Shown here: positions 15,939-24,609 of the stretch, one piece after another
Layout: every line of letters begins with the position of its first letter
How positions within the stretch are numbered: position 1 is the first letter of the stretch
Notes under the pieces: model-generated
Database searches by the model: none
Seen by the model: only the letters and a program-made list of their open reading frames with translations
Told to the model about the DNA's origin: nothing
Program-made: the position numbers and the translations under genes
From: Streptomyces plumbidurans
GTDB lineage: Bacteria; Actinomycetota; Actinomycetes; Streptomycetales; Streptomycetaceae
Assembly (NCBI RefSeq): GCF_019857225.1
Contig: NZ_JAFJSY010000025.1
Span: 91,214-155,213, forward strand
DNA: 64,000 bases
Direction: 5' to 3'

Positions 15939-16966
15939 TGACGACTGGCAGCGGTCTCGACGCACAGCTGATGGTCGGCGAGGAGGTCACCTGGGGGACT
16001 GCGGTCACCCCGAACAAGACCTTCGAGTTCAACGACGAGTCCCTGAAGCTGGACCCCACGTTCCTCGAGCCGACCGGCCTGCGCGTCGGCACGAAGTACA
16101 AGCGCGCCAGCCGCGTGTCCATCTCCCGCCAGTCGGTGTCCGGTGACGTCACCCTGGAACACGCCACGAAGGGCATGGGCGTGCTGTGGAAGCACTGCCT
16201 GGCCTCGTCCGCGTCGGCGACGCAGATCGACACCACCACGGCATACGAGCAGATCCACGTCCCCGGCGACTTCCGCGGCAAGGGCCTCACCGTGCAGGTG
16301 GGCCGGCCGGAGCCGTCGACAGGCACCGTGCGGCCGTTCACGTACGCCGGGTGCAAGGTCGGCTCGTGGGAGCTGTCCGTCTCCGACAACGCCATCCCCA
16401 CGCTGAAGGTGACGTTCGACGGCCGCAGCGAAGCGACCGCGACGGCGCTGGCCGCGGCCTCGTACCCGTCCGGGTCGAAGGTGTTCAGCTTCGCCAACGC
16501 CACGCTCACGCTGGGCGGCACCGTCGCCACGGCCACCGGGAAGACCAGCGTCAGCGGCGGCGTCGCCGTCGCGACGGTCGTCACCGAGGTCAGCGTGTCC
16601 GGGGCCGCGCCGATGGCCACCGACCGGTTCGGCATCGGCAACGCCGGCCTGAAGTCGGAGCAGCTGGAGAACGACACCCCGACCGTCACCGGCAGCCTTA
16701 CCGCCGAGTTCAACAAGACGGAGCTGTACGACCACTTCACGGCCAACGACACGCTGCCGCTGGTCCTCACCCTCACCGGTGACGACATCGAGGGCGGCAA
16801 CCTAGAGACCCTGGAGGTCATCCTCCCGGCGGTGAAGCTGAAGGCTGCAGCGCCGAACGTGGGCGGCCCCGACATCGTCTCCATGTCGACGGACTTCGAG
16901 GCCTACAGCGACGAGACCAACCCCGTCATCCAGGTCCGCATCGTCTCCTCCGACACGACTCTGTAG
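15938..16966 (+). CDS. Major tail (tube) protein
   Basis: A 342-residue protein. SGLDAQLMVGEEVTWGTAV, LEPTGLRVGTKYKRASR and SVSGDVTLEHATKGMG are characteristic of actinophage tail-tube proteins; the C-terminal TENDTPTVTG-like stretch and DFEAYSDETNPVIQVRI end a second beta domain. Subunits stack as hexameric rings to form the tube. It lies between the terminator-side genes and the tail chaperone, the normal order. Confidence 0.88.
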   Translation: MTTGSGLDAQLMVGEEVTWGTAVTPNKTFEFNDESLKLDPTFLEPTGLRVGTKYKRASRVSISRQSVSGDVTLEHATKGMGVLWKHCLASSASATQIDTTTAYEQIHVPGDFRGKGLTVQVGRPEPSTGTVRPFTYAGCKVGSWELSVSDNAIPTLKVTFDGRSEATATALAAASYPSGSKVFSFANATLTLGGTVATATGKTSVSGGVAVATVVTEVSVSGAAPMATDRFGIGNAGLKSEQLENDTPTVTGSLTAEFNKTELYDHFTANDTLPLVLTLTGDDIEGGNLETLEVILPAVKLKAAAPNVGGPDIVSMSTDFEAYSDETNPVIQVRIVSSDTTL

Positions 16967-16979
16967 GGGTATCCGCACT

Positions 16980-17408
16980 GTGGCCGTAATCAAGGTGACC
17001 GTCGAAGGCACCGAGTACGAGTGGGACAGCGACCGGCTCCTGGTCGCCGAAGCCCGCGAGTTGAAGACCTACACGGGCTTCACGCCCCCCAGGTGGCTCG
17101 CTGCCCTCGACGAGAGCGACCCGGACGCCATCGCCGCCCTCATCTTCATGTCGAAGAAGCGGGCCGGGGAGACGCTGCGGTTCTCGGACCTCGACACGCT
17201 CGACTATGCCGACATCCAGCTGGACTTCGTCGAGCCCGAGCCGGACCCGGATGAGGCGGCTGCCGGCGGGGGAGCGGAGGCGGCGCCGGCCGCGGACCCT
17301 ACGCCCGCGTCTGGCGGGGATGGGACGACCCCGACGCCCGCTACTGGCGCTACCTCGGATCCTTCGCCTACAACTTCAAGTACACCCCCGCCACCATCGG
17401 AGGCCTGA
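16980..17408 (+). CDS. Tail assembly chaperone (G-type, unshifted product)
   Basis: A 142-residue protein from GTG 16980. Residues 1-85 (AVIKVTVEGTEYEWDSDRLLVAEARELKTYTG in two parts: TVEGTEYEWDSD and LLVAEARELKTYTG) are the usual chaperone N-domain that binds the tape measure. After about residue 95 the zero frame becomes Pro/Thr/Ser-rich without clear fold, which is expected when the true C-terminal half is in another frame. See the shifted product. Confidence 0.85.
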   Translation: MAVIKVTVEGTEYEWDSDRLLVAEARELKTYTGFTPPRWLAALDESDPDAIAALIFMSKKRAGETLRFSDLDTLDYADIQLDFVEPEPDPDEAAAGGGAEAAPAADPTPASGGDGTTPTPATGATSDPSPTTSSTPPPPSEA

Positions 17409-17482
17409 CACTCGACGAGTTCGACGTGCTCGCCGAGGTGTGCGACGAGCTCGCCAAGGACCCGCCGCCTCCGGTCGACTAG
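17255..17482 (+). CDS. Tail assembly chaperone, T part read by -1 frameshift
   Basis: In the -1 frame an open region runs from the stop at 17252-17254 to TAG 17480-17482. It encodes a well-formed T domain: GRGPYARVWRGWDDPDARYW, YLGSFAYNFKYTPATIGG and LTLDEFDVLAEVCDELAK. It has no start of its own. Slippage at about 17267-17273 would join it to the G frame, giving a 167-residue GT protein. G/GT pairs made by -1 frameshifting upstream of the tape measure are standard in siphoviruses. The stop overlaps the stop of the opposite-strand gene in a single CTAG. Confidence 0.8.
   Translation, partial: GGCRRGSGGGAGRGPYARVWRGWDDPDARYWRYLGSFAYNFKYTPATIGGLTLDEFDVLAEVCDELAKDPPPPVD
17267..17273 (+). promoter_or_regulatory. 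Candidate -1 slippery sequence
   Basis: CGGGGGA, read C-GGG-GGA in the zero frame. Slipping one base back lets the second tRNA re-pair on GGG and the first on CGG, so it is near-consensus rather than perfect. It lies in the 17255-17308 zone where both frames are open. Confidence 0.5.
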
Positions 17483-17841
17483 GCGCTCGCGGCGGGTTCG
17501 GCGGCGGCCAGGCGCCCACCGCACAGCGGGCACGTCGCCGCCGCGGTGGCGCGGCGGCCGGCTGACCCGGACAGGGCGGCTGCCGTGATGAACGCGGCGA
17601 TGGCGGCGAGGATGCTCAGCCACGCCGGGTGCACGGCGGCCGGCCACAGGATGAGCCGGCCGATCCCGCCGGCGTCCGGGTTGTAGGCGTGGATGGCGGC
17701 CACCACCGCGGCGATGACGGCGCCGAACTCGAGCAGGGCCACCCAGGCGAGGAACGAGGACCAGCCTCGCTTCTCGACGGGCTTGACGTGCTGCTCGCAG
17801 TGCCCGCAGTGCGAGTCTTCCGCTTTCGTGTCGCTGCTCAT
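17479..17841 (-). CDS. Two-span membrane protein with terminal CxxC pairs, inserted antisense in the tail operon
   Basis: A 120-residue protein read against the late operon, with ATG at 17841 after AGGGGGG. HCGHC (C12/C15) lies before a membrane span (about 28-51), and CPLCGG (C104/C107) follows a second span (about 72-92). Both termini would be on the same side, so the four cysteines could form one zinc ribbon. A weak TTGACC box on the minus strand (17899-17904) may belong to its promoter. Its stop codon shares CTAG (17479-17482) with the chaperone stop. Genes transcribed independently within a late operon are usually lysogen-expressed morons; superinfection exclusion is possible but unproven. 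Confidence 0.7.
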   Translation of the reverse strand: MSSDTKAEDSHCGHCEQHVKPVEKRGWSSFLAWVALLEFGAVIAAVVAAIHAYNPDAGGIGRLILWPAAVHPAWLSILAAIAAFITAAALSGSAGRRATAAATCPLCGGRLAAAEPAASA

Positions 17842-17923
17842 CTCAATCCCCCCTGAAGCACACACAGTTGGCGGGATGGTCCCACCGGCCCCAAATCCGG
17901 TCAACTCGATCAAGGGGGTGCGT

Positions 17924-18406
17924 ATGGTTGCGGGCTTCGAGATGCGCACCGGCAAGGACCTCAAGCGGATCGGTGCCGAGCTGCGGAAGATGGACAACAA
18001 GCAGCTGAAGAAGGAGTTCGGCAGCGAGCTGCGGTCCGCGGCGAAGCCGATGGTGCCGGCGGTGCGGGCGGCGATCCGGCAGATCCCTTCCAGCCGCGGC
18101 TACTCGGCGGACGGGCTGCGCGGCCGCATGTCGAAGGCCGTGAAGCTCGAGGTGAAGCTCACCGGCAAGCAGGCCGGTGTCCGTATCCGCGTCGACGGCC
18201 GCAAGATGCCCACCCACGAGAAGGCCCTCCAGGCGTACATGGAGGGCCTGAAGAAGCCGTGGCGGCACCCCGTGTACGGCAACAAAGAGGTGTGGGTCAA
18301 GCAGGACCCGTCGCCCTACTTCTACAAGACGGTCCGGCCCCTCGGTACGCGCACCCGCGTGAACGTCAACAGGGCCATGGACCGCGTCGCCAAGAAGATC
18401 ACCTGA
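17924..18406 (+). CDS. HK97 gp10-like minor head/tail protein
   Basis: A 160-residue basic protein from ATG 17924, 5 bases after AAGGGGG. The N-terminus RTGKDLKRIGAELRKMDNKQ and the following helix resemble HK97 gp10-type proteins, which act at the head-tail joint. The middle SADGLRGRMSKAVKLEVKL and the end SPYFYKTVRPLGTRTRVNV support this. Such genes usually lie before the tail tube, so its position just before the tape measure is displaced. Longer open frames upstream cross the antisense gene and were rejected. Confidence 0.65.
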   Translation: MVAGFEMRTGKDLKRIGAELRKMDNKQLKKEFGSELRSAAKPMVPAVRAAIRQIPSSRGYSADGLRGRMSKAVKLEVKLTGKQAGVRIRVDGRKMPTHEKALQAYMEGLKKPWRHPVYGNKEVWVKQDPSPYFYKTVRPLGTRTRVNVNRAMDRVAKKIT

Positions 18407-18459
18407 CCGTCTGACCGGCTCTGCCGCGTCCTGACCCCTCGAGGGGGAGGTGCCGCGGC

Positions 18460-21400
18460 ATGTCCACCATGGCCACGCGCGTCCTGTACGACCTGGTCGC
18501 ACGGGACAACGCGTCGAAGACGTTCGGCAAGGTCGGCGCTGCGGCCGACGGCATGGGGAAGAAGGGCGCGGCGGTCGGCGCGGCCATCAGCAAGGGCCTG
18601 AAGCTCGGCACGGCGGCGTTCGTGGGATTCGCCGCGGTCTCCGCGAAGAGCGCCACCAGCTTCCAGACGGAGATGACCCGCATCTCCACCCAGGCCGGCG
18701 GCTCCGCCAAGGACGTCAAGGTCCTCTCGGACCAGGTGCTGAAGCTGGGCGGGAAGGTCCAGCAGGGGCCGCAGAAGCTCGCCGACTCCCTGTACCACCT
18801 GAAGTCCGTCGGCATGGACAACGCGCAGGCGATGAAGGCCCTGCGGGAGGCGTCCGACCTGGCCGCGGTCGGTGGCGCCGACCTCGAGCAGACCACCAAC
18901 GCGCTGGCGGGCGCGTGGCGGACCGGCATCAAGGGCGCCACCAGCTTCCACCAGGCCGTCAGCACGGTGAACGCCATCATCGGCGCCGGCAACATGAGCA
19001 TGGAGCAGTTCAACGCCGCGATCGGCACCGGCATCCTGCCGTCCGCGAAGACGTTCGGGCTGAGCCTGCAGCAGGTCGGTGCGGCGCTCGCGCTGATGAC
19101 GGACGAAGGCATCGACTCGGCGTCGGCCGCGACCCGGCTGCGCATGTCGTTCTCGCTGCTGGGCGCGCCGTCGGGTGCGGCGGAGAAGCAGCTGAAGAAG
19201 ATCGGCCTGACCGGCCTGGACCTCGCGAACGCGATGCGCGGCCCGAACGGTCTGATCGGCGCGATCCAGCTGCTGAAGGACCACCTCGACGCGTCGGGCA
19301 TGTCCGCGTCGGAGCAGTCGCAGTTGCTGTCCCGCGCGTTCGGCGGCGGCCGCTCCTCCAGCGGCATCCTCCTGATGATCAACAACCTGGATGTGCTGAA
19401 GAAGAAGCAGGACCAGGTCAACAACTCGACCGGCAAGTTCGACGACGCGGTCAAGATGCAGCGGCAGACCGCGGAGGCCGAGTGGAAGCGGCTCGTCACC
19501 GGCCTGGAGTCGCTGTCCGTGCGCTTCGGCACGGCGATCCTGCCGCCGATCACCGGCTTCGTCGGATTCCTCAACGACACCGCCATCCCGGGCGCGCTGA
19601 AGTTCGGCCGGGCGATGGCGTCGCTGATCCCCGTCGACCGCATCAAGTCGGCCGTCAGCGGCGTCCAGTCGACCATCGGCAGCTTCCTGTCCGGGCTGAC
19701 CGGCAGCACCGGCATCGGCGGCTTCATCTCCGGTCTGACCGGCGCGAAGACGAAGAAGCCGAAGAACCCGATCGACAAGTTCCCCACCACGGTCCTCGGC
19801 CCGGGGACGGGAGCCCCGCACCTCGGCTCGTTCCAGACGTCGTCGACGAAGGGGCCCGGGAAGGCGCTGGCCGCCGCGCCGCACTTCGGTGTCGGGCAGG
19901 TCGCGCCGACGACCGGCGTGCAGGGCAAGCCGCTCGCGCCCCAGCCGCACGGTGGGTCCGGGCTGGCCGCGCCGCTCATCAAGCCGAAGACGGCCCCGCC
20001 CAAGTCCGCGGCGCAGCAGCTCGGTGAGACCGTCCGCAAGGCCGTCTCCGGGGGCATCGAGGGCGTCGACTGGGGCAAGCTCGGCGCGGGCCTCGGCAAG
20101 GGCCTCGTCACGGCGATCGGCTGGGTCGGCAAGCACACCGCGGACCTGACGAAGAAACTCGCCGGCGTCATCGGGAAAATTGACTTCGTGCAGGTCGGCA
20201 AGGCGTTCGGTGCCTCCGCCATCCCGCTCGCCATCGGCTTCATCACGAATTTGTTCGAGCCGCTGTTCAGCCTGGACTTCTGGAAGAAGCACTGGCTGGA
20301 CACGATCATCGCGGTCATCAGCGTGATCCCCATCGGACGGCTCGCCAGCGGCCTCGGGAAGATCTTCGAGCACATCCCCTTCCTGAAGATCTTCAAGCCG
20401 CTGCTGGACGGCATCGGCAAGCTCGGCGGCTACATCGAGAAGGGCCTGGGGAAGGTCTTCGGGCCGGTCGGGCGCGGCATCAAGGACGGCTTCACGAAGG
20501 CGCTGCCGGAGGCCGGCGGGTTCATCGCCGACCTCGCCGAGCGGTTCGTGTTCAAGCCGGCCCGCAGTCTCGCCACCACCGCCAAGCTGATCCCGAAGGC
20601 GATCGGGTCCGGCATCGAGAGCGGCGTCTCGTTCATCACCGAGAAGGCCATCAACGTCGGCAAGGCCATCCTCAGGCCCTTCGCGGACGCGGGCAGCTGG
20701 CTGCTGGGCAAGGGCAAGTCCGTCGTGTCCGGCCTGAAGAACGGTGTCGTCAACGGGGCGAAGGCGATCGGCTCCTGGGTGAGCACGCACGTCAACCAGC
20801 CCGTCATCAACGCCTTCAAGACGGCCGGGTCGTGGCTGCTGGGCAAGGGCAAGTCCGTCGTGTCCGGCCTGAAGAACGGCGTCGTCAACGGGGCGAAGGC
20901 GATCGGCGGCTGGATCACCTCGCACGTCATCCTGCCGGTCACGGAACGGTTCGTGTCGTCCGCGTCGTGGCTGGTCACGCGCGGTAAGTCGCTGGTGTCC
21001 GGGTTCAAGAACGGCATCGTGTCGATCGCGAAGAGCATCGGCTCGTGGGTCACCAGCCACGTCAACCGGCCCGTCATCGGCGTGTTCAAGACGGCCGGGT
21101 CGTGGCTGAAGAGCGCGGGCGGCCACCTGCTGTCGGGCCTGAAGAGCGGAATCGTCAGCGGCGTCAAGGGCATCGGCTCCTGGCTCAAGAAGTACCTGAT
21201 CGATCCGATCGTCGGAGCCGTCAAACGCTTCTTCGGTATCCGCTCGCCCTCGACGGTGTTCGCCGGGATCGGCGGTCACCTCGTGTCCGGCCTGATGAAG
21301 GGCATGGCGAAGACCTCGCCCACGGCCATCGCCAAGAAAGTTTTCGGCAGCCTTCCCAAGGCGCTCGGCGCGATCGCGAAGAAGGGCCTGGTCTCCCTCA

Positions 21401-23130
21401 CCGACCTGCCGTCGAAGGCCCTCAAGGCGCTCGGCGGCCTCGGCGGGGACTTCCTCGGCCTGCTCGGCCTGGGCGGCGGCGGGGGCGGCTCCTCCGCGAA
21501 CCAGAAGATCGGGCAGGTCCTCGCCGCGGCCCGCGGCTGGTCCGGCCCGCAGTGGGCCGCCCTGAGGAACTTGTGGAACGGCGAGTCCGGCTGGAACGAG
21601 CGCGCACTCAACAAGAGCAGCGGCGCGTACGGCATCCCGCAGTCGCTGCCCGCGAGCAAGATGGCCTCCGCCGGATCGAACTGGCGCACCAGCGCAGCCA
21701 CCCAGATCAAGTGGGGCCTGTCCTACATCGCCTCCCGCTACGGCAATCCGCTCAACGCCTACTCGGCGTGGCTGTCCCGCTCCCCGCACTGGTACGCCAA
21801 GGGCACCCGCGGCGCCGCCAAGGGCCTCGCCTGGGTGGGCGAGAAGGGCGCCGAGCTCGTCAACTTCTCTGGCGGCGAGGACGTCCTCAACCACGACGAC
21901 TCGATGGCGTTCGCCCGCACTCACGGCATCCGCCTGCCCGGCTACGCCTCCGGCACCATCTCCAATGCCGCGGACCGGGTCAGCCGCGACAAGCGCCGGG
22001 TGCAGGACGCCAAGGACGCCGTCTCCCGCGCCCGGCGGCGCAGGAAGGGCGAGGCCGCCGCGGAGAAGAAGCTCCAGGCCGCCGAGAAGGAACTGAAGGC
22101 CGCGGAGATCGCGCTCAGCAACGCCAAGCGCAGCGCGAAGACGTCCATCTCCAACTCGATCGCGACCGGCCTGCAAAAGAGCCTCGCCACGGGCACATCG
22201 TCGGCGATCACCTCGGCGGTCAAGTCGCTGGCGACGAAGCTGCTCAACGCCGGCTACTCCGGCACCGCCAAGACCGTCCAGAAGCAGGGCGGGCAGCTGG
22301 CGTCGCTGTCGACGAAGCGCGCCTCGATCGCCTCGCAGATCTCGGCCGCCAACAGCTACGCCAGCGATCAGGCGTCGAACATCAAGGACTTCTTGTCCTT
22401 CAGCGGCACGTCGGCGACGTCGATCGGCTCGCTGATCTCGCAGATCTCATCGCAGCAGAAGACCGCCTCCGGGTTCGCGTCGCTGACCAAGCAGCTCAAG
22501 TCCCGGGGCGCGTCGAAGGACCTCCTCGCGCAGCTGGCGGCGTCCGGGCCGGGCAGTCAGCTCGCGACGCTGCTGGGCGGGTCCGGTGTCACCAACGCCG
22601 ACATCCAGAAGCTGAACGCGCTGACCAAGTCCGGCAACAGCCTCGCCACGTCCTTCGGCAAGACGATGGCCGACACCATGTACGACAGCGGCGCCCAGGC
22701 CGCGAAGGGATTCCTGACCGGGCTGACCAGCCAGGAGAAGGACCTCGACAAGGCCATGGCGAAGCTGGCCGCTTCGCTGGTCAAGGGCGTCAAGAAGAAG
22801 CTGAAGATCAAGAGCCCGTCGCAGGTGTTCCGCGACGAGATCGGTAAGCAGATCGCCCTCGGCATGGTGCAGGGCATGGACCAGCACCGCCCGCACGTCG
22901 CCGCCGCGGCCCGCCGCCTCGCCGACACCGCGTACGGGTCGGCCAGCGGCCCCAAGACGGCCGACGCCATGTTCGAACGGTTCGCGCGCGCCATGGCCGG
23001 CACCGGAACCGAAGTCCACGTCCACTTCGACGACCCCGCGCTGAGGGACCTCGTCCGCGCCGAGGCCAGGCCCGTGGTCAAGACGGCCCTCGCCAAGTTC
23101 GCGCACGACCAGAAGGTGGGGAACCGGTAG
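18460..23130 (+). CDS. Tail tape measure protein with transglycosylase-like domain
   Basis: A 1556-residue protein from ATG 18460; its length sets tail length. The N-terminal TP901-type domain has TSFQTEMTRISTQAGGS and a long helical segment (about 60-320). Hydrophobic patches lie at 570-690. Four 45-residue repeats cover about 745-924, ending in FFGIRSPSTVFAGIGGHL; a related KIKSPSQVFRDEIG occurs near 1450. A lysozyme-like region (about 1017-1120) has the catalytic-type Glu in WNGESGWNERALN (E1042) and SGAYGIPQSLP, as in goose-type/SLT transglycosylases, and probably helps DNA pass the cell wall. The C-terminus is coiled-coil, then an EVHVHFDDPALRDLV ending. Confidence 0.92.
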   Translation: MSTMATRVLYDLVARDNASKTFGKVGAAADGMGKKGAAVGAAISKGLKLGTAAFVGFAAVSAKSATSFQTEMTRISTQAGGSAKDVKVLSDQVLKLGGKVQQGPQKLADSLYHLKSVGMDNAQAMKALREASDLAAVGGADLEQTTNALAGAWRTGIKGATSFHQAVSTVNAIIGAGNMSMEQFNAAIGTGILPSAKTFGLSLQQVGAALALMTDEGIDSASAATRLRMSFSLLGAPSGAAEKQLKKIGLTGLDLANAMRGPNGLIGAIQLLKDHLDASGMSASEQSQLLSRAFGGGRSSSGILLMINNLDVLKKKQDQVNNSTGKFDDAVKMQRQTAEAEWKRLVTGLESLSVRFGTAILPPITGFVGFLNDTAIPGALKFGRAMASLIPVDRIKSAVSGVQSTIGSFLSGLTGSTGIGGFISGLTGAKTKKPKNPIDKFPTTVLGPGTGAPHLGSFQTSSTKGPGKALAAAPHFGVGQVAPTTGVQGKPLAPQPHGGSGLAAPLIKPKTAPPKSAAQQLGETVRKAVSGGIEGVDWGKLGAGLGKGLVTAIGWVGKHTADLTKKLAGVIGKIDFVQVGKAFGASAIPLAIGFITNLFEPLFSLDFWKKHWLDTIIAVISVIPIGRLASGLGKIFEHIPFLKIFKPLLDGIGKLGGYIEKGLGKVFGPVGRGIKDGFTKALPEAGGFIADLAERFVFKPARSLATTAKLIPKAIGSGIESGVSFITEKAINVGKAILRPFADAGSWLLGKGKSVVSGLKNGVVNGAKAIGSWVSTHVNQPVINAFKTAGSWLLGKGKSVVSGLKNGVVNGAKAIGGWITSHVILPVTERFVSSASWLVTRGKSLVSGFKNGIVSIAKSIGSWVTSHVNRPVIGVFKTAGSWLKSAGGHLLSGLKSGIVSGVKGIGSWLKKYLIDPIVGAVKRFFGIRSPSTVFAGIGGHLVSGLMKGMAKTSPTAIAKKVFGSLPKALGAIAKKGLVSLTDLPSKALKALGGLGGDFLGLLGLGGGGGGSSANQKIGQVLAAARGWSGPQWAALRNLWNGESGWNERALNKSSGAYGIPQSLPASKMASAGSNWRTSAATQIKWGLSYIASRYGNPLNAYSAWLSRSPHWYAKGTRGAAKGLAWVGEKGAELVNFSGGEDVLNHDDSMAFARTHGIRLPGYASGTISNAADRVSRDKRRVQDAKDAVSRARRRRKGEAAAEKKLQAAEKELKAAEIALSNAKRSAKTSISNSIATGLQKSLATGTSSAITSAVKSLATKLLNAGYSGTAKTVQKQGGQLASLSTKRASIASQISAANSYASDQASNIKDFLSFSGTSATSIGSLISQISSQQKTASGFASLTKQLKSRGASKDLLAQLAASGPGSQLATLLGGSGVTNADIQKLNALTKSGNSLATSFGKTMADTMYDSGAQAAKGFLTGLTSQEKDLDKAMAKLAASLVKGVKKKLKIKSPSQVFRDEIGKQIALGMVQGMDQHRPHVAAAARRLADTAYGSASGPKTADAMFERFARAMAGTGTEVHVHFDDPALRDLVRAEARPVVKTALAKFAHDQKVGNR
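20692..21231 (+). repeat. Four 135-bp tandem repeats inside the tape measure gene
   Basis: The GSW-type motif recurs at 20692, 20827, 20962 and 21097, exactly 135 bases (45 residues) apart. Units 1 and 2 are nearly identical in DNA (GKGKSVVSGLKNGVVNGAKA); units 3 and 4 have diverged (RGKSLVSGFKNGIVSIAKS and GGHLLSGLKSGIVSGVKG). Unit number could change tail length by recombination. Confidence 0.85.
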
Positions 23131-24608
23131 TGGGCATTTCCTACATCGCCTCCGGATCCCTCGCGCAGGGCACCGACACCATCACGCCTGCCTACCCGGC
23201 GGGTGTGGTGGCCGGACAGCTCGGCGTCCTCCAGGTCGTCTCCGCTCACCCGGACGAGGCGACGCCGTCGACGCCGAACGGCTGGACACGCGTCGGCACG
23301 TTCTCCGGCGGGGGCGGCACGTTCGGGCTGAACACCGGGGCTCGCAGGCTGACATGGTTCGTGCGCGAACTGGGCGGCTCGGACGCACAGCCGACGGTGA
23401 GCATCCCGTCGGCGACAGGGTCGGCCATCGGCGGGCGTATCTCCGTCCTGTCCCGCAGCACCGGGGTGGGCTGGCTGTGGTCTGCCTCCTTCGGCGAGGA
23501 CACGTCCTCCGGTACCGGGTTCTCGGCCGCCTGCTCCAGCACGGTGACCTTCCGGCCGGGTGACTTCTGCCTGCTGGGCTACGGATGGAACACGCAGACG
23601 GCGTCCACCAGTGCGCGGGCCGCGGCCGCGTCGGGTATCACGTTCAACACGGCCACCTCGCACCTAGGCGACGCCATCACCTCCGGTGACGGGGCCAGGC
23701 TGACGATGGCGGAATCGTCGGTCACCTCCGGAACAGCTGCGGCGACACCGACGGTGACGGCCACACTGACCGCGGCGGCCACCGGCGTCGGCGGCGTGCT
23801 CAGGCTGCGGGAGGACGTCCCCAAGGGCGTCATCACCGCGACGCCGCAAACAGTGTTCCCGCCCCGCAATATCGTCTCCGTCACCGAGATGCTCGCCGGT
23901 GACGTCGTCTCCGCGACCCTCTACCGGGAGACCGACGCAGCCGGCCTCGTCGAGCTGCGCGCCTCCTCCGCCGTGGACGTCACCGGCGAGGACGCCCTCG
24001 TACGCGTCGACGGCGAGCAGCCGTTCGGTGTCGAAGTCGCCTACGCGGCACGGCTCGTCGACAGCCTCGGCGACGAGTCCCTCATCTTCTCCGGGCCGAT
24101 CACGTCCACCGTCGACTCCGATGTCATCTCCGATGCCGTCCGCGGCGTCGGCTCCATCGCCTTCATCGAGGACTGGCCCGACTTCAAGCGCACCCGGGAC
24201 GCGACCACCATGAACGTCGGCGGCCGCTACGTCACCGTCGGCCGGCCCCGCTCCAAAGCCCAGTCCACGATCACCGTGTCCGTCGACACGAACGCCGACC
24301 GCGACGCCCTCGACCAAGTCCTGAACGGGCTGACCGAGGGCGTACTGCTGATCCGCAAGCAGGTCACCAACAGCCGCGTCGACGGCTACATGGCGCTCAT
24401 CGACGACGACGAAAAGCCCGACTGGCAGACCGAGCACACCGAATGGGACCTGAACGTCGCCGAGTCCGAGGCGTGGCCGGACTCCCTCGAGGCCGCGGGC
24501 TTCACCCTCGCCGACCTCGCCGACAACTTCACCACGCTCCAGGACCTCGCCGACTTCTTCGCCGGCGGCACCCTCCTGGACGTCGCCCTCTACGACTTCG
24601 GCGGCTGA
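23130..24608 (+). CDS. Distal tail / minor tail protein
   Basis: A 492-residue protein; GTG 23130 overlaps the tape-measure stop (TAGTG). The first ~230 residues are a lectin-like beta domain (ISYIASGSLAQGTDTITPAYP, PNGWTRVGTFSGGGG). The second half, with VFPPRNIVSVTEMLAGD and FIEDWPDFKRTRDATTMNVG, followed by a domain TITVSVDTNADRDALDQVL, is the conserved tail-tip part. It is expected to attach under the tape measure and form the baseplate hub. The lectin-like N-domain is inference from sequence texture. Confidence 0.75.
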   Translation: MGISYIASGSLAQGTDTITPAYPAGVVAGQLGVLQVVSAHPDEATPSTPNGWTRVGTFSGGGGTFGLNTGARRLTWFVRELGGSDAQPTVSIPSATGSAIGGRISVLSRSTGVGWLWSASFGEDTSSGTGFSAACSSTVTFRPGDFCLLGYGWNTQTASTSARAAAASGITFNTATSHLGDAITSGDGARLTMAESSVTSGTAAATPTVTATLTAAATGVGGVLRLREDVPKGVITATPQTVFPPRNIVSVTEMLAGDVVSATLYRETDAAGLVELRASSAVDVTGEDALVRVDGEQPFGVEVAYAARLVDSLGDESLIFSGPITSTVDSDVISDAVRGVGSIAFIEDWPDFKRTRDATTMNVGGRYVTVGRPRSKAQSTITVSVDTNADRDALDQVLNGLTEGVLLIRKQVTNSRVDGYMALIDDDEKPDWQTEHTEWDLNVAESEAWPDSLEAAGFTLADLADNFTTLQDLADFFAGGTLLDVALYDFGG

Positions 24609-24609
24609 C

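Noticed and set aside
18322..22176. 1284-codon minus-strand frame opposite the tape measure
   Set aside because: Arg/Gly/Asp-rich translation without domains; the tape measure on the plus strand has clear motifs and repeats.
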